DNA of 64,000 nt, taken from assembly GCA_023634235.1 (NCBI GenBank), contig JAMKCF010000007.1, forward strand, positions 7,139,630-7,203,629, read 5' to 3'. Every line of letters starts with the position of its first letter. Position 1 is the stretch's first letter. A program made the translations under genes and the position numbers. Below are positions 49,901-61,900 of the stretch, piece after piece. The DNA is from Pisaster brevispinus. Its lineage: Eukaryota; Echinodermata; Asteroidea; Forcipulatida; Asteriidae. Below the pieces are notes generated by a model. It saw only the letters and a list, made by a program, of their open reading frames with translations. It made no database searches and was not told where the DNA came from.

Positions 49901-52900
49901 AGGATTTTAACATCAAATCACAAATTTAGTTGTTATTTTGTTTACCTTTGAGTTAAACCTGAGACTATGTTGTGGCATTTCGATGCCAAACTGAACTCCA
50001 TCGCCATAGTGACAGGTGCCATTAATCTCTCGTATCTGCAATGTTAGGAAAAAGGTAAACTTTCAAATGTAACACATCAAAAATAACTTGGCCCATTTGG
50101 GGTGAAATTATTGGCATTATTTAAACTTTTGAATGATGAATTGATACTTACAATGTATTGAGCTTTGAGTGATGGCAGCATAGTTGCTTGTAAGCAAACG
50201 TTGCTAAGCTTTAATGTCGCAGCACCCTGCCAGACGGTGGGCTCCACAGGTTTCTCTGCCTCACTGCAGGCTTCTGGAGGGTTTAAATGCCCCCTCTCCG
50301 ACCCAACCTCACCCTCCCCATCCATCGCCCTGTCTGCCGACTCTCCCGCGCCCACCTCGGGTCTCGACAGTGCCGACTGCAGCTCTCTGATGCGGTGGGT
50401 GAGTTTGCGTTTGCTGCGATTGATGACGCCATGCAGCACGGCCAGGTTGACAGGCAAGCTGCCGTCCAGAGACTGCAGAGAGAAGCTGGCTGACATGCGG
50501 CCAGGGTTGGTGTGGCTTGCAGCGGCACAGGACAGCTGCGGCTTATCTAAAGTTAGTGTAGCTATATTCCTGTAATAATCAGTCAAACAATGGCAAGATA
50601 GTCGATGAAGCTTCCACAAAGGATACAAAAATTAAACTTTCAAACAATACCAAAAATAGCTAATTCCAATAAAACATGATTAAACAAAATAGTGAAAACA
50701 GATTAATAAGTTACATGTTCCTGGGAAAAATAGCTTATACAGATATTTTCATACTAAGGCAAAGAATTCTTGCAATAAGCATCATTCATCATTTTTTTTA
50801 TTGTTATTTAAAAATACATTTTGCATCTGTCTTAGCAAAGTGTAAGTAATAGTTCTAATGAGAAAGGTTGAGGGTGGCTCAGTGGACTCTATCCCTGCAT
50901 TTCATCTCTGCAGACCCTGGTTCGAATCCTGGTTTGGAGCCTTGCAAGCAGATTGGGTTTTTCAGTTCCTGCCTAAATGTTTGGGTTTTCCCTATTACGA
51001 TTTTCCCTCTTTAACTACAAACTTGTTGTTGGTGTACGACAGAAATGTTTGTTACAATGCACAGGCGTTTGCTCAACTGTAACTGTTGTCTTTGTTCGAC
51101 TGATAAAAAAGTGATTTGAAATTTTCACAACATACCTTTGGAAATGAAAACTAATGTCATTATTACCTACAGTTTACTTCTTTACCGAAAACTTTCTAAA
51201 ATATCCTTTCAAATCACAGTATTCCATGTGTAAAAACACTCAAAATATTTTCCTGAAAGCAAGTAAAAGTTGCCGTTACTGTGTAAATTGTGCTTGAAAT
51301 GCTTTGTACATAAAATACACACACACAACTACTTCTTGTGTGTTCTTGGTGTGTTGTTGCAGATGGGACTTCTGACCATTGAGCCTTTAATGGTTGAAAA
51401 CAATATTTTTCTTATGGGGAACATAAGTTATTTTTAGGCCACCGTAACATTAAAATCGTGCTCTATCTACGGCTGTTTGAAGCATTTCAACTGCATGTGC
51501 AAAGCTCAAGAATTGGGGCGGTTTGAGGAATAACAGGCAGAGCGTTTTCAGGCGGTGTGACAACTAAAGCATTAAGGTTGATAGAATGACCACATTACAG
51601 TATGAATGGCTCAATACTTACAGTGGGTTTGGTTTGACTCTCTCGGACAACACGACTATGACTTCATTACAGCCGAGCAACGCAGAGCGCTGATACCAGT
51701 GTTTACGACCACTCCCTAATTGCAAAAGAGTGAACAAAATGAGTTGTTATTGCCAAATATTCTAAAAGGGGAGGTCAAAGTTTTCAACATTTTCACAGTA
51801 ATACAAAGAGTACTACAGGGGGGAACGATGGTCAGAGGCTGTGTGCAACTTTAAAAAGGTTTATTTGAAAATGTTGCTACTTCTAGGGAAGAGTAAACAG
51901 AACACAAAATTGAAAACAATAAAAAATACAAATCCACAGGCAAATTACTCGGGTAGGATTCAAACCCAAGACCTCTGCCATTCCAGAGCAAATGTCGTAC
52001 CGCTAGAGGCAGTTTGAATCCTATTTTTTCACAGAACTCGGGACACAGACTGGTGTATGGGTAAAAAATTAAATAAAATTATGTTTTTCCTGATGCAAAT
52101 TGAACATCTATTAAAATTGTAAAAAACAAATTTGAAAAAAAAAAACAACCCACATACAAACATCAAAATCTAGCCAGCAATCGTAATGATGAAGATACCG
52201 TATGGGGAGGGGGGGGGGGGGGTCTGTAACACTGTATTTAAGCACAGTGATTACTTAGATGCACACAAAGTATTGAAAGTACTACTTTGGGGCATTACGG
52301 GAGAAAAGAGGTTATGCAATATTAAGGATTTATAGAACCTAGTTATCACGCTGCAGCCCTCTTTGTTGGATTACTTGTACACCAATTGACACTGATAGTT
52401 AGAATTCTCAGTTTATAAAAAGGAACCAGACTATTTTTCCTGCCAGCCTCTGTTTGGTTACATTTGTAATAATAATAATAGTTTGCGATTTGCAATAGTC
52501 TGAATGGAAGAAAATAAACAAGATGGTGGCACCATGATGGAGCTTGCTGGTATAAAGCTCATATGAATGAAAATGCATCTCCATTACAACATTTACAAAA
52601 CATTTATATTCATTCATAAAAGGTTTATTTAAAAAAATACAAAATCAGAAGAATCGCAAGTACAATAAAAGTATAACAATTTAAGAAAACACAACATGGT
52701 TACCTGGTGTGGGTAGAAGATGCTTAGTGCTTATGCTCGCAGTGACGTTATTCAGTTCAGCTTCGCTCTGTAGACCAGCGAGCTGAGACACGATGCACAG
52801 CTCCTCCAGCTCCAGGGTAAACAGAACCGACACCTGTAGCTGTTGCTGGGCAGTGCTACCAGGCGTCTGGTTATCTTTAACAGGGCCTGGTAATCCACCA

Positions 52901-55900
52901 TCAGGCTCGTCCAGATCCTCAACCAATCTCCTGCAAAACAACAAATTGTAAAATGTTTGGGTTGAACAAGGACAAATTGACTGGAGTGGGATTTGAAGCT
53001 GCGACCTCCAGATTATTGTGCCGACGCTCTACGAACTGAGTCATCTAGCCCAAATGTTGGTGGTCTCAATATTGTCGTGGCCCTGTTGGTAGAACGCAGC
53101 CACATTAATCCGGATGTCGCTGGTTCAATTCCTACTCTAGCCAAATTTCTTTGTTTAACCCAAAATTAGTTATATTTTACCCAGTCAGTTTGACTTGTGG
53201 TTGGTTTTTTACTTGAAATTTTCAAAAGATCCCAAAATACTAAAATTAAATAGCATGGTTTAAAAGTGTAGATGATAAAACCATTGCTACTTTGGAAATA
53301 AAATGGCTACTCAATTCTCAAGGAGTCCGGGTGGTTTCTTCATGAAGTAAGAATACCTACTGACAGGAAGTATTTTGTGCAGTTTTGTTGTATGTAAGGT
53401 ATTTACCGGTATTCAAGAGTGGAGCTTCTTTCCCTCGACTGTCCCATCGCCATCTCATTCTCAACCCTGAATAACGGGTTGATGATTACATGCGATGTCT
53501 CCAGAGAACTGATAGGCTGCGACACACCTGAGTAGAGATTCATTAGATGGTACATGGTCTGCCAGCATTGGGCGAGTACCTCACTATCTGCCTGAGAGCT
53601 GTAGGAGGCGGTGTCACCATGTCGCCCGTCAGTGCTGTCAAGCCGCGGCAGTGTTGCTTGCTGACCGAGCACGGCAGCTGAGAGATCGCTGTTCATGGTG
53701 CTCGGCTCTGTGTCCGTACCACTCTTGCTGCCTGGGAGATGACGCTGTGCCTCCTGCAAGGCCTGGCCTACCTGGACCAGCTGTGTGACTAGCCTCAGTA
53801 ACGGCATATTGATGACAGGCATAGCTCTTGTCCAATGGAGTGTCACGCAGAAAGCTCTTGCCCGGCAGCAGCCCGGTTGACTACCTGGTACCCCACAGCT
53901 GTCGGAGGGAGAAGCTTTCAGAGGACGATCACCGGCATCAGGAGTTTGTCGCCCAGTATCCATGCACTCGTGTAAGGACAGCTTCATGGTAAGGCTTTCA
54001 CTGGAGAATGACGGGAAGGATGCTTTGTTTCGGGATGACTCCTTGTCACCCCGAGATTTCTTCCCTCGGCTGCGTTGCCGCGGGCTTGATTCAACAATAG
54101 TTAGAGTCAGTTTCTGCAGCTCTACCGTTGCACTGACCTGTTGGAGGTTCTTCTTAATGATGAAATGCTCAGGCTGCTTACGAGCAATGCCCAAGTGCTT
54201 CAAGAGTGGTTTGAAGAGGATGTCTGCATCACCAAGCTGCATAATGGTCGGCGTGATGGCTGTGTCTGGGATCAAAGATCCTGCGTATGGTAGATTGAAA
54301 GGCAAATCAGGTGGTGGCATATTCCTGAAACTTGGCGGTGGATCCTCTTCAGGGATCCAATCATCAGTTTGATCTGGGTTCTCCTCATCCACCACAATTT
54401 CCTCCACACTGTCGATGCTATGAGTGGCACAAACGTTTGTGTGTTTCTTCCCGGGAACCTGAAGTGACTGCTGTTTTCCTGGAGTTCCTGTGACACTCTG
54501 AGTACCACTACTGGCAGTCTGAGACCTGTGTCTGGTATGTTCGGATATACCATCATTAGTGCCACCACCCAGCACCTCATGAGATTTTTCTAAATTTTCT
54601 GAAGCCTTACTCTTGCCAGCAAACTCCTCGTACATACTGTAGCCAGTTCCATAGCGACTTGAGTACGGCAACAGAGCAGCTGTTTCAAAGTCCTCAGTTC
54701 CTTGGGTGATGAGCTGAGATGCATTGTCCTGCCCACCTCCCTCTAGATCAATACTTGTCCCCGAGTACTGAGTCTGCAGGGTATGTCCTGGCTGGTTGGA
54801 GTCCAGCACAGTGGTGGCCTGATTGTCTAAGCCGGCTTTATCTTCCAGCAGTGGAGGCCTGTTGGCTGGGAATTGGGCAGCCGTGACAGCAGGGTTCAGC
54901 ATTGACAAGATGACCTTCCACTGTCGGATCAGAGTGTGCGTGCCTTGCTCAAGGATGTTGATTGGTGGGACGTCCTCGCTGACTAGACCCTCGATGCGCT
55001 GGGGCTCACTGGAGTGTAGGTAGTACCAGAGGGTTGTAAAGAGCTGGCAGGACAGGTCCTGACCAACAGCTTCTGTTTCTGCAGTCCAGCGTCTGTACTT
55101 ACTCTACAAGAGAGAGAGGGAGAGAGAGATGAACTAGTAACCAGGGTTAGCTTCACTACTAAGCAGAAAACATTGCTTAGTGTGTTGAATATTTAAGCAC
55201 ACTTTGGAAGAGAAAAAGTTACTACAGTCAGTGCTATCAGGTCCTTAATTGCAATTTCAAATCTGTCTCTAGTGGGATTCGAACCCACGACCTTTGCCAT
55301 TCTAGAGCAAAAGACTTAACACCGAACCACCGAGAATGCCTGGAAGCTAGAGGCAGATCAAATTCATTATTTTTACAGTGTTAATGCAACAATTTAAAAG
55401 ATGTTAAAATTGCAACGTGGGTAAAGAATATTATTTGGTTTTACCCATAAAAACCAAATAATATTCTTCATCCCCAATGCAAATTTAACATCTATTAAAC
55501 CAAGCCCAACTCAACTGACCTTTGCTGTAATGTGATGCGTTGGGGTCATCTCGTGGGCCTCAGCCATTATACAAGCCATGACGGCACACTCTCGTAGATG
55601 GCTGCTAGCTTGCAGGCTGTCCAGCCTCATCAGAGCTTGTTGGCATGCAGGAGGCCAGCTTGTCACCACCAGAGAGAGGGTGCTAACAGGGTTCAGTCCA
55701 GATCTTTAGAAGAAAAACAAAGTAAAAATTTAGTCATTCAGAGAAAGAAAACCTAGATGGTAGTGTTTATGATTGTGTAAACGACATCATCAACACCTCA
55801 TCTTGGATGTAAAACAATATGGTGTGTTGTGGCCGAGCAGTCAAGCTCTGGTGTTCTGATTAGCAGAGTGTTGGGGTGAATCACAGCCTTAACACCCGTG

Positions 55901-58900
55901 TTCTTTAAGCAAGACACTTAACCAGTATTCTTCGCCCTTCAAATGGGATGTAAAGCCTTTGGTCTCGTGTGTTGTGTAATGCATGAAAAAAAGAAAAAGA
56001 TGGACACTTATCGCTTCATTAAGAGAAGGGGGTTTGCACCAGTGTTTCTGGTATGGTTGGCTTCAGATTGCGCCGCATTATATTGTAAACCCATACAAGG
56101 TGCTATTATAAAATTGGTCTCAATATTGAAAAACCTTTCCTAAAAAAAACCCACCATAATAAGCACTTTAAGATGCCCATAGGTACAGCACTATATAAAC
56201 ACCGATTATCATTATGATGAATTAATGGAGCTGTACATCCATGTACACACTGCTCATAGGAGAGGCAAAATTTGCAAAGTTTTGTCACCTCTATATCAAA
56301 GGGTGCCTACTCTGTGCTGATTTTACAAACTCTTACCAAAGTTATTGTAGCAGACTTTTAATATGCCTTTCTTAATATTTGTGCATATGACGTCATCATT
56401 GTAAACCAAAACAAGGCTACAGGGGCAGCGCCAAATAGTGATCACAGATTGAGCGGCTTTGGTTGGATCGGTGTATAGGTGGCACTGCACTGTTAGCCTC
56501 ATTTTAGATTGCAATGATAATGTCATGCATAGTTTTAAGAAAGGCATATTGTGTATGCTACAAAAACTTCTGTAAGAGTTTGTAAAATCAGCACAGTACA
56601 TACAGACCATTCTCTGTACAACCCGTGCACATGTCTTTGGGGTACTTACTGAACACCTGCTGAGTGTTCATGCGACAGTCTGCATGGAGTAGGGGCATGC
56701 AACCAGATTGCCCCAATAACCATCTTCCCGTCGACACTTCTAGACTTGGTTGGTACCCTGCTCTGCTTCCTCACAGCGAGAGTGATATCCGAAGGTCTTG
56801 AATCGATGGCAGAGAGGGGGTTGAGAATGTCCGTCACGCTATGGGTCCTACTCCAGGGTGCTCCCCTCTCAGCGTCTGTGGAGTGAAACTCTGGCGAGAC
56901 CTGCCAGTTTTGACTCGGCTGGCGGGAGTGAGATCTGGAGGGCGCTCCCGTTGATGGCTGGGGTGTGACTGGCGCACTCTGCATACCGATGTTAATGGTG
57001 ATACTCTCGATGCCACATTCCATGAGGCTGGCGCCGGTTGGCGCCGCGGGTGTCACCTCGTGGTGTTCTTGACCCTCGCTGACAGTGTGAGACATCAGCG
57101 AGAACATGACCTTAGACAGGCTCTGTGGGATGGAGGTGACCCCAGACATATGCCTGTGTCGCTTCTCCTTAGTTTGCGTACAGTCGAGCCCCTGCAGCTG
57201 GCAGTGCACCCGGCCGATGTTGACAAGTCCTATGGCCGTTGTCTCCAACTTCTCGGAAGGCATCTCCTGGTCGGAGGTGTGGAGTCCATATCGCGACCCG
57301 GACAGCATCTCCTCCAGTTTCATTTTCCTCTGCCCCGGGCTGGGTACGTTGGAGTCCTTCTGCTTCGCCGTCATTCTATTCATCAGCTGCACTTGGATGT
57401 TGCTGACGCAGCCAACCAATAAGGAGGCCTGGTCTAGCTGGCGCTTTAGTTGGACGTTATATTCTGTAGAAGCTTGTAGTACTAGGAGGTTAATCTGCAC
57501 ACGGGGAAGTATTTAGCAAAAGAAAAACATCACTAATGATTAATCAGACTGTTGACCATGTTCCTCCTTTTGTGAGTAGCTGGTTAGATTATTTTAACAG
57601 CTTCTTGTTTCGTTGGCCCGACACTCAGATTAACAAACTGCAAAAGGTTCAGAATGCATGTGCTAGACTGATCTGTAATTCCTCTAGATACTCTTGATGT
57701 AGTCCATTGTTACTTGAGTTACACTGGTTACCAGTTCCACAGAGAATGGCATTTAAAGTTCTATAATAACTTATAAAGCCATTTATGGTTTAGCACCAAT
57801 GTACATTGGGGAGCTCATAACCATGAAATCACTCTCTCAAACATCTTGCCGTCTTAGGCGTTCGCAAGACCACATACTGATGACTTACCCTTTAAGAACA
57901 TCAAAAGCTACCCTCAGTGATCAGGCATTTGTGTACGCTGCTCCTAAACTACGGAATAATCCCCTTCCTTGTCTTAGACAATCATCTTCACTTGATGTAT
58001 TTGAATCCAAGCTAAAAACCCATTTGTTTACAATAAACTCCTTCTAGTAAGTGTAATCAGTATTTTACTCTTTGCATTTGTTTTATTTGCTGTAATGCGC
58101 AGTAGAGTATATTCCTACAGGTGTAGCTCTATACAAATGTCCATTATCATTATTACGTAACATGCAGGGATGTGATAGGCTGTTGAAAAAAAAAAACTGA
58201 ACTGTGAGCACAAAACGTCAAAGCTTGCGAGGGCGAAAACTTGCGAGCTCGAAGCCTACTTCACATGCATTTATCTTTAGTTTTAAAAGCCCTAATCTGA
58301 ACTCTGGGGCATTCCATTTGGTTTTATCTTCATGTTTTTATGGTCTTAATTTAAAAAGAAATTATTATTATTATTATTTATTGTTATTATTATTTTTTTA
58401 TTATTATTATTATTTTTTTTTGGGGGGGGTAAAAAAAAAGGATTTCCGGTTAAACATGGAGAAATCACATCCCTGACCTCACATGGTTAAACAAAAAATA
58501 TAATGCTGTATGACGGGTAACGTCTATACCTGTGGAACGGACACCGATAGGCTAATAGTAGATTCAGTACTGTTCTTGAGACTAGCAGCCTTGTTGGAAT
58601 CTTCAAAGGCAGTCTGGACGTCGCTGACGCACTGCATGTGTAGCTTGTCCACTATCCACTCTGGGTGGCTCACACATAGCACGCTCTCAGCCGACTGCAG
58701 GTACCTGTACGAAGAAATCCAAAATAACAATCTAGTAATAAACCACAAGGGAAACTGACTGGGTAATTTTTTTCTTTAATAATTTGGGGTTGAAAAGTTG
58801 ACAAGCCCAAGATTTAAACCAACGAACTCCCAATTGACATGCCGACCCTCTACCAAGTGAGCTATCTAACTCATTTGTTTGAAGCTGCTTATTTGTAATC

Positions 58901-61900
58901 TGCTTATTTGTAATTGTTTCTTTCACTCATTGTATATTTTATTGTTCTCTTTATGCTTAGAGGCTTTTGCATTAGGCGCTTTACAAATGTCTTTATTATT
59001 ATTATTATTATTACATTGGCAGTCTCCTTATCTCTTTTCTGGTTGCCAGTCAGAAGCCAAACAACCGATAACTGCCATGTAGCCAGGGATCACACCCAAA
59101 TTTACGATACAGCCTGGGAAGCGGCAGCCAGGGGATGCGAAAAACAATCTAGAGAGACTTGCAGCAATGCCATGTACATGAAGTATCTCACTATGAGCTG
59201 TAGTGGTGACGTTTTTATCAGTATGGTCGGATCCGAGAACAAAAACCTGGACTCATTTGAAAACTCAACTCACCTGTCAATTGCTTGCATCAGCAACGGT
59301 GTAAGTAACACATCCAGAGCTCCCTTGACAGCAAGTATGGCGGATTGAGATGAGCTCTGTGATTGGCTACTGGACTGGCTCAACTCTGCAAGTCATCAAA
59401 AATTAACAAACCAATCACAAACTTGAATGCCTCACTTATTACAGTGTCCTTCAGGAGTGAGGACTCTCCCTCAACACTAGCCTGGCATAGATTGTCTAGT
59501 AAAAACTGCTACGGATTATTAAACACCGTTTTTCAACTTGCCCTGTGGGCTACTAAAAACTGGGCAACCTACTTGTTAATATCAATCATTTTTAAAAGTG
59601 TTAAGTCATTTTTGAGTGTGTGAATGTAATTTAATTCGACCAATAAGCTGGTTTATATGATCATTAATCATTAATTAATATGTTTAAAATCAAACCACAA
59701 ACATTTCCTGGGGGTTAGTAAAATTAAGTTTACTAGCCCGGTGGGCTACTTTACAAAAAGCATAAGTGCAAGGCCAGGGAGTATATATAACATGAAGCCA
59801 TCGTTGGTAAATTTTAAATATTTGACTTAGTATCTTCACTTTTCAAGACTCAACAAATACCAGTGTTTACATGGCATACATGAAATAGCAAACATGTAAA
59901 AGTTTAAGCTCAATCGGTTATTGACCCTTTACAGACCATTAATTTCTGTGTGATCATCACCATTCGCCCAAACATGGTTTTATTGCTGATTTGTTGAAAC
60001 ATTTTTTTTCTTGTAAAAGTGTCTGAAAACAAATAATATTAAATATAAATTTTGTTTTGTTTTTGAAACATAGATACAACGCTAACACGGGAAACATGGG
60101 CTCAAATTTTCACAGGTTTGTTACTCTATGCATATGTTGGGATACACCGAGTGAGGATACTGGTCTTTGACAATTACCAAAAGTATACCCTGCCTTTAAG
60201 TTGATAGTGTCTTCTATAGTGGACTTACTCTGTGCAACTTGGTAGGATGGTGGGGATGAGTGGACTCTATAATGACGACGGTGTTCTTGAGGGGGTAGAC
60301 CGAGATGCATCTCATTGTCGCCACTGTCTTCATCGTCCTCATCCTCCTCAGAGTCAGCGCATGTTTCATTCACAGGTAGGTCTGTCATCTTCACTAGCCC
60401 TGACCTCAAACCAGCTTGGGTGATCGTAAACTCCGGCAGTGGAATGTTCCCCTTGATCAAGGTGGCTGCAGGGGGGCACAGTGGACTGAAGGGAGGGTGC
60501 GTCTGTAGGGTGTGTCCTGGTGGGTGGGTCACCCAACCACTGCATTCCCAGAGAGTCAAGTGGTGGCAGTAGGCCTTGGTCGACGCCCACGGTGGCTGAG
60601 TGGTGGATCTTTGCGGTGTGGCCTCTTTCTGTTTCTTGCGTGGATGGAGGCTGCTTTCAGAAGACGCCGCCGAGACGTAGGAAGCTGAGGAAGAGTGACG
60701 CTTACCATTTTCCTCACCTCTGGCATAATCTGGTGATTCTACTTGCTGAGTAGACACCGACGATAGCGTCTCATCAGCAAATATACTAGATGGTGAAATA
60801 CCAGGGATGTTAATGTCGTAACTGGAAGATGAAGGAGTTCCAACTAGCGTCTTACAAGCTGTGGTACTGAGCGGCGTCTCATCTTCAGCCGAGTAGTACT
60901 CACTCTCTGCAGGGCTGGAGATTGAGCCATGGCTATTGCGTACATTCGGCAGATCAGGAAAATCCTCAGATCTGACTAAAGTGGAGCTACGTGTCGACGG
61001 GGGCGAGTCTGGTAGGACACGGTACTGCCGGATCACCTCCGCACTCATGTTACTTCTGCCCGGTGTCATCTTGCCCTGCAGCGCCATGGCTTCGACTGGC
61101 AAGCTGTGAGAGCTGCCGTGTAAGGTATAGAATTGTCGCTGCTCAAAGACCGAGCTGTCCGACTCGGTTTTTATCGTTAAAGTCGGGTCAGAGTTTGTAC
61201 TAGCTTGAGCACTACTCGTGCTCAGGGATGGATTCCTGGAAGGCTGCTCTCTGGATTCCGGTGCTGAAGTAGAGCTGGAATCTGCCTTCTGCGGCTTCTC
61301 GATAGGTTGAGGAAGACTCACTGATGAACCAACAGGATTGGAAGACCCTACAGGAAGACTTCCCGCTCCCACCAGTCCAGGAAGTGTGGGAATAGTACTA
61401 CTGACAAAACCCTGAGTGAATTTAAACTCTCTCGAGGGAGAGTCCACAGGGGTACGGTCGCACACGGCAAAGATCCACTGCCCCTGCTGTAGGATACTGT
61501 GTCCGTAGTCATTGTCATTATCTGTGACTGCCGTCTGCCATGATGAGTCACTGATCCAGTTGGAATAAGAATTCACTTGAGCATTGAAGAACAGACAGCC
61601 GCCCCGGCATCCGCACATTTCGCGCGGACGACTGCCTTGCTCTTCCGATTCCTCGGGCCACAGAAACCACAAACGCTGCGTCTTCTTGTCGTGTTGGGAC
61701 AGGAAAAAGTTCTGGGCTTTGTAGGAGTTTGAGGACTGAAGGAGGTCTGCCAGGTCAAACTGCAACGCCGGAAAGAAGACTGAGCAAGCCTCCAGCCAGG
61801 CTGCATTGGGCTCCTCTGACTGACTGATAAACTGTCTGACTTCTATTTGATGGATGGTGGCACTCAGGCCATCACCTATAGTCATACTGTGCAGATTGCA

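Noticed and set aside
50165..50575. 136-codon plus-strand frame
   Set aside because: Antisense shadow of BLTP1 exon 10.
53962..54372. 136-codon plus-strand frame
   Set aside because: Antisense shadow of the large BLTP1 exon 7.
57060..57516. Two overlapping plus-strand frames of 120 and 136 codons
   Set aside because: Antisense shadows of BLTP1 exon 5.
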